From the NCBI GenBank assembly GCA_963853835.1, contig OY970823.1, forward strand, positions 6,404,001 through 6,468,000: DNA of 64,000 bases, read 5' to 3'. Origin of the DNA: Calendula officinalis (Eukaryota; Streptophyta; Magnoliopsida; Asterales; Asteraceae). The notes below the pieces were generated by a model, which worked only from the letters and a program-made list of their open reading frames with translations, was not told where the DNA came from and ran no database searches. Within the stretch, counting starts at the first letter, position 1. The number at the start of each line of letters is the position of its first letter. The position numbers were made by a program, and so were the translations under genes. Below are positions 12,556 to 22,977 of this stretch, one piece after another.

Positions 12556-12575
12556 GCCCGCCCAATCGGGCGGGC
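12556..12575 (+). other. Helitron 3' subterminal hairpin, copy 1
   Basis: An 8-bp perfect stem, GCCCGCCC paired with GGGCGGGC, around a 4-base loop. CTAG follows eleven bases later, as in canonical Helitron 3' ends, where the hairpin is thought to act as the transposition terminator. Confidence 0.85.
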
Positions 12576-12593
12576 TTTGTAGCTAGCGAATTT

Positions 12594-13446
12594 TAGAAAC
12601 CCTAAGTTTTACAAGTACAAACATACTCACCAAAGTAAACTAACGAATTTTAGGTTTACGATCAATTAATCTCCATTCTCAACATTTTTCTAATTAATTT
12701 CACCTTACAACTAGCATATTGATGCATAAAAACAAATAATCCAAACGTAACCAATTAAGTTGATGAGTAAGAAATCCAAAGATTTATAATCAACTTGTAT
12801 GAAATAAACAAACAGAAATTACCGAGAGTGTGCATATGAGAATGAATTAATACCAGAAAGAGATCGATGAGAATATGTTGAGGAAGAAAAGAGAGATCTG
12901 AGATGTTGTGCAGATCGAAAAGTGTTGCATCGATTGCTCATTCATTACTTGCTACGATTTCTCCTATTATTTCTCTCAATTCGCCCTTTTCGTATTTCCT
13001 ACTCCTCAGTTTTCTTTCTTTATTTCCTTTTTTACAAAGTTTTCTCAAATACCACTCGGTCACCTATTAATTTCATGATTGATTATTATCATCTTTGTTT
13101 ACATACAAGCGTCATGATACCCAGCGGCGTTGCTACGGATATATACAATAAGTGATATACTTTCCATTTTTTAGAGTTTCGAAATAAGTAATACATTTTA
13201 AAATTTATCTTATTTGATAAAAGGAAAATGAGATTAATATTGCACTAACTATCAACTTCAATACAATAAAATAATTTTTTTACCTTTACTTACAAATATA
13301 ATCTTGTTTTTGCAATAATATAGAAATTTGCTGAAAATGGGCTGATGGGCTTGTCTGGGATTTAATGCTTTGTGGGCTGTGGACCCTTATTTTAAAGACA
13401 CAAATCAGGAAAGTTTGCGTAATTCTTGTCAAACACCATATTCATA
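12594..13446 (+). repeat. Direct repeat D, copy 2, spacer between inverted Helitrons
   Basis: Second copy of the 8428-9285 segment. On its left it is joined to the 3' CTAG of the plus-strand Helitron through a 7-base filler (CGAATTT); on its right it runs straight into the 3' end of the minus-strand Helitron (CTAG at 13447). Both Helitron 3' ends therefore face this spacer. Confidence 0.9.
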
Positions 13447-13457
13447 TACTAGCTACA

Positions 13458-13477
13458 AAGCCCGCCCGATTGGGCGG
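13458..13477 (-). other. Helitron 3' subterminal hairpin, copy 2
   Basis: Same 8-bp stem and 4-base loop as in copy 1, oriented so that the element's 3' CTAG lies at 13447-13450. Confidence 0.85.
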
Positions 13478-13618
13478 GCATGCTTCGAGTAATATTTAGA
13501 AAAATAACAAAAATATTGATACAGTTTAAATGACAAAACAATTCATAATTATAATGATAAGTTGGTACAAATTTTGATACATGAATAAATGTTACAGAAA
13601 TTTAGAGATGAAATAAAA

Positions 13619-14100
13619 CTTATTTGTATACGACATTTGTTGTTGAATTAGTGTAATTGACATCTTTGTCGCAACAAATAACCTTCAATCCGTCTTGTAT
13701 ACGATGACATAAATTTGACCATGTGAAAATACTGGTTTTTGAAGAAACAAACCAACTTGCGACAACGTCTGACCTTGGCTTTTATTAATAGTCATAGTAA
13801 AGCAAACTTGAACATGAAATTGTCTTCGGTTCAATTTGAAAGGCATCTTGTTGTCGGAAGGACTAATAACCATGCGAGGGATAGCGCAAATTGTACCAAC
13901 TTTGCCGCCAAATATGACTTTACCTTCGATTATATTTATTCCCATTCGTAATATTTAAAGTCGCGTTCCGTTGCACAATCCAACTTTCTGTTCAATATTT
14001 CGCATACACATTAATGGAGCGCCGATCTTTAACTTCAACCTATGATGTGGGACACCTGACATATTTATACTGTTAAAGAAATCGGTGGTGTAAAGATCAA
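13619..14100 (-). pseudogene. Helitron RepHel helicase remnant, second copy
   Basis: Inverted duplicate of the remnant in copy 1, with the same TINKSQGQTL and FSHGQIYV blocks and the same stop after NGTRL. A one-base deletion after VIVYK changes the terminal frame relative to copy 1, so the two copies have begun to diverge independently. Confidence 0.8.
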
Positions 14101-15804
14101 GGTTAAACATAGTAATCTTCATCTGCAGCAGAAACCGAATCCAATGACTCGTATATTTTTTGTTCTCGGGGGATTAATTGATCAAGTTTCATATTCATTC
14201 CTTCATAATAATCTCTAACTGAATGATAAAGCGGCTGGCAATCGTATGTATCCATTATTGCAGATTCCATGCATTCTAAGCATAAACTCTTACATTTACA
14301 GAATGCAAAATGTCGAAAAATAAAATTAAAATAAAAGAAAAAAGGTGAAAATGGTGTAAATAGATGGAACTTAAAACTTGGTGTCAACACAAATTTATGC
14401 AAAAAAAATGACGAAAATGAATCTAATGGTAATAGTTAAAAGTGATTTAAAAGGGTATAACTAATATTTCATATTTAAAAGTGAATCTAAGTGCATCTTT
14501 ATATTATTAAAAGTGATTTAAAAGGGTATAACTAATATTTCATATTTTGTTATTTGTTTAATTTTAATTTGTTAAAGTTAGGTTCAGTTTTTGTAATTTT
14601 ATAAATTTCCAGGATAAATTTTGTAAGTTGTAGTATCAGTACAAAAATGATACCTCCAATCGTTCACAGCTACAACATCAAGCTATATTATCATGCTCAT
14701 GTGCTGGACAATATTTCTGGGACCAAAGTGGGTGGCAACGATACTCAATCAATCTAGTTATCCAGATCCATTTATGGGAATCTATAAACATATTTAATAA
14801 TAAATAATGAAAAGAAAGCTATTACACCTGTTTATAATTGTGATACTCATTTAAAAATGATAACTCATCTGGTCACTTTTATGAAATCGAGGTAATTAAA
14901 TTTAAGCATGGTTTTGCTTACAAATTGAAAGCAAACTTCACATTAGGGATTAGTCAACTCTTTGAAGCAGGTCTTAGTAGGTGACTTTTTTCCCTGGTAA
15001 AGAGAATTGGAATCAACAGAGAAAACTAATACCTCACGATAATAGTCAACACCATAATTTGACCAAAAAGAAAATTGTCACATATCAAATGAGATATGAG
15101 CTTAACTTAAGGAACTGTATTTCTGTTAAATGTGACTTTTTTCAACTATTACTTGATATCTTTCCTAACATGTTAATTGAGTTAACTTTAAAATATTGGG
15201 TATAATGAAATCGGGTCAAACAGGTCAAAAGTCACTCAAAGAAATAATTAGGTATAATTATTCTAGTAATATAGATTTTCTAATCGATATTTAACATGTT
15301 AACTATATATATTGATCAAAAAGTGTTTGCGGGTTGGCCCGATCCGTACTAAAAACAGAGAAAATTACCTCGTATTTAATGATTGGGTAAGCACAAGCCC
15401 TACAACGAAAGCACTCTGGATGAAAAAACATTCCACTACATCCTAAGTAATTATTGAAACCCATGTCCCGATTGCAGCCGCCACATAGTCTGCAATTTAT
15501 TATAAATAAAAAGATTAATAAAAACTTATATCATAAATTGATCACTCATTTAATAAAATATGAGTACCTATATCCCATTGGATTATATTTATTAGGTACA
15601 TATGCGGGAAATGATGGATGAAAATCATAGTGATGTGGTTTTGCAAGATCTTCATCATTTTCCGGTTGCCAACTGTACCCTGAAAAAGTTCAAAAATCAA
15701 AATGTTTATAAAAACTGAAAGTAAATTGATTAAAGTTTTAGATTAATAACATATGTTACCATTTGGTTTCTTAAAACCTTCGGCTAAAGAAAGTGCAATT
15801 GCGC
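14100..15804 (-). pseudogene. Captured DA1-related (DAR) fragment, second copy
   Basis: Inverted duplicate of the captured fragment in copy 1: the exon with LCLECMESAIMDTYDCQPLY, the broken LIM parts and the UIM-like exon appear in the same order on the minus strand. The same in-frame stop is present, so the damage predates the duplication. Confidence 0.8.
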
Positions 15805-16766
15805 GATCTAATTCTCCTTTTCTTTATCACTCCTTGAATGATTATCTTATGTATTAATAATCGTGATAATGAAAACCATAAAAAAAACTTTATTAATAAG
15901 AAGGAAAATAGTATTTACCAATGCTCTAATGGGAGCACGCAATACCATAACTTCGTCCCCAATAAACTCAGGAGGGTTTCCACCACGAACCAACCCCCGG
16001 TTCGACCCATTTTTGAAAACTTAATCAGTCATTTCATAAACGGTGATTTCCTCTCTGCTTGTGAAGAAATAAAAGTCACCTGCTTTAACAACTCATGTTA
16101 CATAGTTAAATACATTACACAAACACAATATGGAAAAAACAATTGATCTCCAAACAAACATCAAACATATTTGTACTAACAAATCCCTGAATCCAATCAA
16201 ATCAAAAGTCAAAGTAAAAGAAAATTGTTTTTTTTTTTTTGCAAATTACAGATACGAAGTTCATTCAAGCATTTCATCAAACAGTTTGCGGGCGTAATCA
16301 TAAAACCCAGAAAACAAACACTACCATAATCGAAATTGTAATTATTTATCATACCATTTTCCGAGCAAATCCAAATTGCTCGGCGATGGTAATCGCAAAA
16401 AACTTAAATCAGATTTTTGAAATTAAGACAGCGGTAGTACCTTGTGTAGAGGTTTTGGCAGTGGCGGTGGGATGATTGGTGATTTGAGGCTACAGTGGTT
16501 AGCGTTGAAATTGGGAGAAGGAGAGTGGAGAATGGAGCGATAGAGTTAAGGTAGGTCGATAGCTGCTTGTTCAATGATCAGATTTAACCCTAAAATCTTA
16601 TGACCCCTAAAATCGTTGGCTATAGAATGCAAGGGTGAATTTCGTGGCCAATAGGGGAATTACACGTGGCAAAACCGGCCAATGAGAGAGCTCGGAATTG
16701 CCTAGTTGTCAAACCCAAGCCAAATTAGGCCTCATATATAGGAGAAGATTTTAATACCTATACCTA

Positions 16767-17656
16767 CTTCCTCCGTATCAAAATAAGTGACACAAATATG
16801 TTTACACGTTTTTTGATGTAAAAGATTAAAGTAGAGGTTAAAATAGATTAAAGTACATAGTTAGTGAATAATGGGTCCCACTTTTATTGAATAAAGTGAT
16901 ATTAATGAGTTTTAAAAGTAAAAGTAAGGGTATAAGGGTAATTTTTCTTTATTAAAGTAGATAGTTAGTGGTAGGGGTGCCCAACGGGTCAACCCGACCC
17001 GACCCGGCTCTTATCGGGTCGGGTCCGTCGGGTTTGAGGTTAAAAAATTCTAACCCGAAACCCGACCCGATAAGGATTCGGGTTTGTCGGGTTCGGGTTG
17101 GTCGGGTTTCGGGTTTGTCGGGTTGACCCGATCGGGTTGGTCGGGTTACACTTAAGTTACGAATTTTTGGTAAAAACTATAGAAATTAGTTAATATATTG
17201 AATTTTATGAGTATTTATTTAACACTTTTAATTATTAATTGATTTTTATTGAATACTTTATCATATAATTTGCTAATTAATTGATTTAATAGTAAAAATA
17301 TATTAATTTTTATAGGAAATAAAATACTTAAACTTTAATCGGGTCTAATCGGGTCAACCCGAACCCGACAAAGGTAAGAAATTCTAACCCGAAACCCGAC
17401 CCGATAATGAATCGGGTTGGTCGGGTCGGGTTTAAAAAACCCGATAATAACATGCAACCCGAATAGACCCGACCCGATAAGCGTAATCGGGCTCGAGTTC
17501 GGGTTAGGGTCGGGTCGGGTCAACCCTTTGGGCACCCCTAGTTAGTGGGTATGGGTCCCACTATTTTTACCAAATAAGGAAAATTTTCAAAGTGTGTCAC
17601 TTATTTTGATACACCTCAAAATGGAAAGTGTGTCACTTATTTTGATACGGAGGAAG
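16767..17656. mobile_element. Stowaway-type MITE (Tc1/mariner)
   Basis: Terminal inverted repeats of about 27 bp start CTTCCTCCGTATCAAAATAA and end with its reverse complement, flanked by TA on both sides (16765-16766 and 17657-17658). The start is a close variant of the Stowaway consensus CTCCCTCCGT. Near the right end the GTGTGTCACTTATTTTGATAC block occurs twice in tandem (17597-17650). Without the nested hAT insertion the element would be about 313 bp. It has no coding capacity. Confidence 0.9.
16972..17540. mobile_element. hAT-type MITE nested in the Stowaway element
   Basis: Ends TAGGGGTGCCCAA and its complement TTGGGCACCCCTA are perfect for 13 bp and continue imperfectly through CCCGACCCGACCC. 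An exact 8-bp target duplication, GTTAGTGG, sits at 16964-16971 and 17541-17548, as expected for hAT transposition. The body is built from many GGGTCGGGTT/AACCCGACCC units around an AT-rich centre and has no gene. Confidence 0.93.
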
Positions 17657-17977
17657 TATTTCTCAAACCCCGTTTAATAAACCTTGTTTTAAATGTAATG
17701 AACAGTACAATTCTGAATGGGAATTGTATCTATAGTACAATGTATCTATTAATTTAGGGAGCTGATTTTTCTACCACAGTTTTTGATAGATCTACCACAA
17801 ATTTTTAGTTTTGACTATTATACCCTTTATTTAGATATTTAATAATTTACTTAACATTATCTTCTTCAAACTTTCTTTCTTATTTTGTTTAGTTCCTCTA
17901 AACCCTCCATCTTCCCTTTCTCACCCAATTCACCTGCTCACTCTTCCATCACAAGTCTAACTGTTCCGCTAGCTTCT

Positions 17978-20361
17978 ATGGACACCCAGGTATATTTTTT
18001 CTAATTATCACAACTTACATTCTTGTTTAAGCCTGAAAGTAGTTTAGGGTTTAAGCTTGAAAGTAGTTTAGGGCTTAATTTTTACTGTACTTTTCATGGA
18101 GTTTACATCTTAAATCATCCAGAAGATTACAAAATTTTGAAAAGTTCGACCAGGTGATTATATTCAATCACTTTACATGGGTTTAATTTAACATTTATTT
18201 ATATGATGCATATATTGAATTTTAAGTTCATTAAGTCCGTCACTTTTGTACAATAAACCAAATGAAGAAATATGTTGACTTACTTTTCATTCCATAGTTA
18301 ATTACTTTTTTATTAATAAAGTATTTGAGTCATTATGCAGGTAAACCCAAACAAATCACTAAATGAAGAATTGTATCTAGCTAACTCTAAATTTGAATCA
18401 TCAGACGAGTTAGTAAAAGGTGTACGGGCATTTTATTGTAGTAAAGGATATGCCCTATCTATTCGCAATTCAAGAAAAGACAAGTTTGTCATTTTTAAAT
18501 GTGACCGTGGTGGTTCATGTCAAGATACAAGGTGTACTGAAAAAAGCACTTCGACTCGTTTGATCGAGTGCCCTTTCAAAATTGTAGGTAAAAAGGGAAA
18601 TGATGGTGCTTGGGTATTTCATGTAAAAGACTTGACACATAACCATGAGCCGTCTTCTGATATTTCGGGGCATCCTTCATTTCATCGGTTACCATCGGAT
18701 AAAATACAAACCGTAAAAGAAATGTCATTGTCTGGAATACCCCCAAGATAAATTATTTCTTCTCTACGACAACAAAACCCAAATCTTTTAGCAACCTCTA
18801 GAACTATATATAACTTGAAGGCAAAAATTCGTAAGGATGCTTTAGGAAACCGATCAATGATTAGTGCCTTATTTGAGGAGCTTGAAAAAGGTGGATTTAC
18901 ATATGATAATTTTATATGATTCAAAAGGGCATATAACAAGTTTGTTCATTGCACACCCCTTGTCAATTAGATTGACCAATGTCTTCTCTAATACTTTTGT
19001 GATGGATTGAACTTACAAAACCAATAAATATAACATGCCTCTCCTTTATATCATTGGCGTTTCATGTTTTAATACTACGTTCTATTCAGGTTTTGCTTTT
19101 TTAGAAAAGGAAAATGAAGATAGTTATATTTGGGCATTAAGTGTATTTAAAAAAATTCTTGGACTTGAGAATACACCATTTGTGATTATGTCAGATAGGG
19201 AGTTAGCACTAATGAATGCCATAAAGTATGTATTTCCAACCACGACAAGTCTTTTGTGTGTTTGGCATATCGAAAAGAATGTGTTGGCGAATTGCAAAAA
19301 ATATTTTGGACCTGGTGAAGATTTTGAAATGTTTATGTCTCATTGGAACTCTATAATATATTCATCAACAGTTACAATATTTGAGGAAAAATGGGTTGAT
19401 TTCGAGTTATTTTATACAGACAAGAAAGATGCAATTAAGTACATAAAGAACACATGGTTGCCTTGGAAATAAAAGTTTGTTAGTGCTTGGACCGATAACT
19501 ACTTACATTTTGGTACTCGTTCATCCTCAAGAGTCGAAGGTGCTCATGCAAAACTTAAATTGTATCTACAAGTTTCCACCGGTGGATTTCAAGAAGTGAA
19601 AGATAAAATTTGTCTTGCTGTCGAACATGAATTTAACGAGATTAAAGTGCAGCTCGCAAGTGAAAGAATTCAAATTCCTCACAATTGCAATAAACCTATT
19701 TATAGGGAACTCTTGTCACATGTCTCAAAGTTTGCATTGAATGAGATATATAAGCAATTTGAAAGGATAAAAAAAGGTAATACATTGTAACACACTTTAA
19801 AATTTTATTTTAACCATAATTACTTATTTGTTTTCCCTAGGTACAATGAATCATTGCACCGGTCATTTTATGGCGACTATGGGTATTCATTGTGCTCACA
19901 AGTTAGAAGAATTACATGGAATGACACTTTCGTTGGAGCTAATTCATCCACAATGGAGAATGGACATGCTATCTCTAAATTCGGAAGATATTTCGCATAA
20001 CGACGACAATACCTTTGATAGTTTACTTGACGAGTTAAATACAATGTACAAAATATGGCCCCTGAATAAGAAAGAATTTGCTACTTCGATGATTGCTAAG
20101 CTTCTCAACAAATCTGATACGTTTTTTGAGCCAGTTATACAACGACCCAAAGGTAGACCACCAAAATCGAAAAGGAAAAGAGGAGCAACTTCTACGACGA
20201 GAGACCCGTCAAGATTTGAGCTTGTGGGATCATCACAAACAAACAACCCCTCGAGTTCTACTTATGTATTCCAAAGTAACAATGAAGTGATTGATGAATT
20301 TGGTTACATCAACCATGACAAATTACTTGATCTAAATGATCCTTTTATGTTCTTAGAGTAG
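17978..20361 (+). pseudogene. FAR1/FHY3-like MULE transposase, degraded
   Basis: MULE transposases of the FAR1 type have an N-terminal zinc-binding FAR1 domain, a DDE core and a SWIM finger; FHY3/FAR1 light-signalling factors are domesticated relatives. Exon 1 is MDTQ (17978-17989), with GT-AG borders to exon 2 at 18341. The FAR1 domain (FYCSKGYALSIRNS, then CDRGGSCQD, LIECPFKI and HNHEPSSD) occupies 18341-18680. The core has MDxTYKTNKYNMPLLYIIG, IMSDRELALMNAI and CVWHIEKNV (19000-19290) and SSSRVEGAHAKLK near 19530. The C-terminal part has CTGHFMATMGIHCAHKLEEL near 19858 and a basic RPKGRPPKSKRKRG tail. Stops at 18749, 19008 and 19470 and a frameshift near 18917 make it non-functional. The stop at 19008 lies right after the first catalytic Asp. 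Confidence 0.88.
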
Positions 20362-20767
20362 TATGACTATTTTAGCTTGGAAGTAGAAACATAAACCGCA
20401 TATCCATTATTTTGAAAAATTGGGTTAGTGATCATTTCATATGCAATGTAAACTTTTATGGATTTTACAAGTTTTAACATTCTGATCAGATGGTAGTTTT
20501 GATCTACGATAATTTGGCTTTTAATGTAATTTTGTTTAGGTTCTATTACATTGCTTTATATAAAATAGAATATTTTGTTAGTATTTATAAATTGAATTTT
20601 AGACTCTTAGTTGTAAACTGTAAAAGAAAAATAGTACATATAATTATGGATATCAATGTTATTGGTCCCACCTATTAAATAAAATAAAAGGTAAATATGT
20701 AGTGGTAAGGGTATAATAGTCAAAGCAAAAAAAGTTGTGGTAGATACTTAAAAAGTGTGGTGGGAAT

Positions 20768-22468
20768 TGTAACGACCCGAAATTTGTAATAAATAAATTG
20801 TATAAAAATATGATAAATAAGGATAAATCGTTTAAAGAACGTAGGAATTGGTTTCGTGTCGTTTGGAGACCGCACGAGAAAGTTATGGGCGAAACCGGGT
20901 CGAGACCTAGACCGAAAAGTGCAGCCCTGCTGTACGAGGGAAGTTCACGGCGTGAACTTCAGTTCACGATCGTGAACTCCCTCCAGGGATTGTTGTATCT
21001 GGCGATTGGAGATCACGACTAGTTACCGATCGCGAAGTTCGCGTGCAAGGGAAAGTTAGCGACGCGAACTTAGTTCGCGTCGTGAACTTCGGTCGATTAG
21101 CTTTAAGTCGGGTTTTGGCTTATTTGATGCCATATCAAAACCCTAGTTTCTTCTTTGGCGATTTTCGAGCTTGGGGACTGATTGAGGTCGGATCCTTCAC
21201 AAATCTTTGGTAGATTTCACTCCTAGTTGAAGATTAAAGGTATATCTTCACTCTTTGATCTTCGTAGCTTAAGATCTATGTATTTTGATGTATGGGTTTG
21301 AAACCCTAGTTCTTGGGGTTATGGGTTATGGTGATATAAGTGATGTATACATTTAATAGATGGTATATTATCAAAGGAAACAAGTATATGATTATGATTT
21401 GTAAGAATCTTAAGGGTTGTTAAACCTAGGGTTTGGTAAATCACCATAATTGGGGGAAATGAGTTAGTAAGTGTTATCTAGAGATAGATGGACACATTGG
21501 TAGTAGTATGTGATGTTGATCATCTTGTGATTATTGTATTAGGCATTTGGTGAGGTCTTGGAAGGTTGACCGAATTGTGAAGCAAGGATACTGACGTAAA
21601 GAATACGGTTGGAGCATTTTATTGCTAAGGTGAGTACGTGTGGACTTTACTGAGTACATAGCTATATGAAGTATTTTGATTACTTATGATTGGTCTATTT
21701 AATGTCTGTCTAGACTTATTATGTGTTGAGTTAGTATATATTATTGATAATATCTAACTAACTTGTCTGATGATTGATGTGATAGCCGAAGGCTTTGACT
21801 GGCATAACTGATAGAGTTATGATTAGAGATAGATGGTGGTGTCGCGGGGGTGACCCCGGTCACTGAGACGGGTGTACATATGTTTGTACACTAAGCACAC
21901 GGGTGCTACTAGTACGCATATGTTTACGTACTAGGCAATGCAGGGATCTATTGAATATATGTTTATGCCTTAGGTTCGCTTGTGTTCCAATACCTATATG
22001 TTTATGTATTGGATATGACTGTGTTCTGGTACATATATGTTTATGTACTAGATATGTATGCTAGGAAAGCAGGACCGATAGAGTCACCATAGAGTGACTA
22101 GGATGTGTCGGTAAAATATAAATATGTATTTATATACGATGTGATACTTGATATTATTGGGGTCTAAACCCATGTAGCTCACGAGACATTTTTGTGTCTC
22201 ACGTACTCCTTGTTTGTTTTGCTATGTACTCAAGTTCTGGATCGAGGATTTAGGTGCGTATGGATTGCGATATGCGGGGCCTAGAGTAGAAGATCATTAG
22301 AGCGGATTTGTGCTTAACTTTGGTTTTGATATATTTTGTAACACCAAACCTCATACTCTGATTTTCATATCAAAGGTTTTTATAAATCCTTGTTTTGGAA
22401 CTGGTCTTCTATTTAAGAAAATGAATTATTTTGGGCAAATGTTTTGTATTAAAAATTGAGGTGTTACA
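20768..22468. mobile_element. Solo LTR, probably Ty3/gypsy, inserted in the MULE right end
   Basis: The 1,701-bp sequence begins TGTAACGACCCG and ends GAGGTGTTACA, giving TGTAAC/GTTACA inverted tips, with an exact 5-bp duplication GGAAT at 20763-20767 and 22469-22473. No internal retrotransposon genes are present, so this is a solo LTR left by LTR-LTR recombination. The gypsy assignment is inferred from the TGTAACGACCC start and the length. Notable contents are GTTCACG/CGTGAAC palindromes at 20941-21090 and degenerate TATATGTTTATGTA-type repeats at 21870-22060. Confidence 0.88.
20961..20978. promoter_or_regulatory. 18-bp perfect palindrome in the solo LTR
   Basis: AGTTCACGATCGTGAACT reads the same on both strands. 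It sits beside a second near-palindrome, AAGTTCACGGCGTGAACTT (20941-20959), and related GTTCGCG/CGTGAAC half-sites to about 21090. This could be a dimeric transcription-factor site in the LTR, but no known factor is assigned. Confidence 0.5.
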
Positions 22469-22760
22469 GGAATATCACCACCCATTAATTTAATCATGAT
22501 AAGTGTTAAAATTAAAAGATTATATTGAGAAAATTTTTTAGTGAACTATACATATCAAGCTTAAAAGTCGATAAGACTAAAATACATGAAGAAATATCAT
22601 TTCTTTATTATCATAGATAGTTTTACATAACTTTTGTTTTTTTAAATGTAAACTGGAAAGATGAAAATACCTCATGACATAAAATTTTAGTATCATTTAG
22701 CCTAAAGAATTGTCAATGTAAAATAATTTTAAAATAAAGACTATCAATGTCATTTTTGAA

Positions 22761-22856
22761 ATAAGATAGTTGTATGCACATTTCTTTCTACAATATTGTA
22801 AGAATACATGTATATGAATGAGAAGATCATATGATTGAGCTATTTGGTTTACAACA
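22761..22856 (+). repeat. Truncated 5' LTR of the copia element
   Basis: About 96 bp starting ATAAGATAGTTGTATGC and ending GGTTTACAACA, matching the end of the 3' LTR with one clear mismatch (CTATTTGG against CTAATTGG). The front of the LTR is missing, and the sequence to the left is unrelated. Confidence 0.88.
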
Positions 22857-22977
22857 CGTTATCGGCACTTTGCTCCAAGTCGTTTCACGTCCGTCGCTCA
22901 AGAAGTAAGTAAAACGAGAAGTTTAATATCATTCTTCCCACACAATCCAAAGTACGTTTTTTCTTGAATCATTATAC

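Larger units (their letters stand above)
9290..12586 (+). mobile_element. Helitron, copy 1, with captured DA1-related gene fragment
   Basis: Rolling-circle DNA transposon of about 3.3 kb. The 5' end is TCTCCTATATATCAGG (9290 on). The 3' end has a GC-rich hairpin (12556-12575), eleven bases, and CTAG at 12583-12586, which fits the Helitron rule of a subterminal hairpin followed by CTRR. Inside are a captured LIM-domain gene fragment and the end of a Helitron helicase frame, both broken, so this copy is non-autonomous. The whole unit is repeated in inverse orientation at 13447-16745 with about 1 percent or less difference by eye. Confidence 0.85.
13447..16745 (-). mobile_element. Helitron, copy 2, inverted
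   Basis: Reverse complement of the 9290-12586 element over its full length, from CTAG at 13447 to the 5' TCTCC end at 16741-16745. Differences from copy 1 are a few substitutions and single-base indels; one indel near 13696-13698 shifts the last residues of the helicase remnant. The host base after CTAG, read on the element strand, is T, as expected for insertion between A and T. Confidence 0.85.
17757..22483. mobile_element. FAR1-type MULE with 9-bp target duplication
   Basis: A perfect 9-bp duplication, ATTAATTTA, flanks the element (17748-17756 and 22484-22492). The imperfect inverted ends are about 70 bp: GGGAGCTGATTTTTCTACCA on the left, with the shared block TTTGACTATTATACCCTT further in (about 17813-17830 and 20708-20725). 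The right end is split by a later LTR insertion ten bases from the terminus. Inside is a broken FAR1/MULE transposase gene. Without the LTR and its duplicated 5 bases the element is about 3.0 kb. Confidence 0.92.

Noticed and set aside
8760..13155. A 77-residue plus-strand frame (8760-8993) repeated exactly at 12922-13155, as a duplicated small gene
   Set aside because: It lies in the pyrimidine-rich part of the duplicated segment D. The residues are mostly Leu, Phe and Ser from CTT/TTC runs and match no family. Its conservation only reflects the recent duplication.
12083..13951. Antisense 70-residue frames over the Helitron helicase remnants (12083-12295 and 13739-13951)
   Set aside because: They are the complementary strand of recognised helicase motifs and match nothing themselves.
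17335..17535. A minus-strand Pro/Asp/Gly-rich frame in the GGGTCGGGTT tract as a gene
   Set aside because: It is low-complexity repeat sequence of a hAT MITE with inverted ends and an exact 8-bp duplication.
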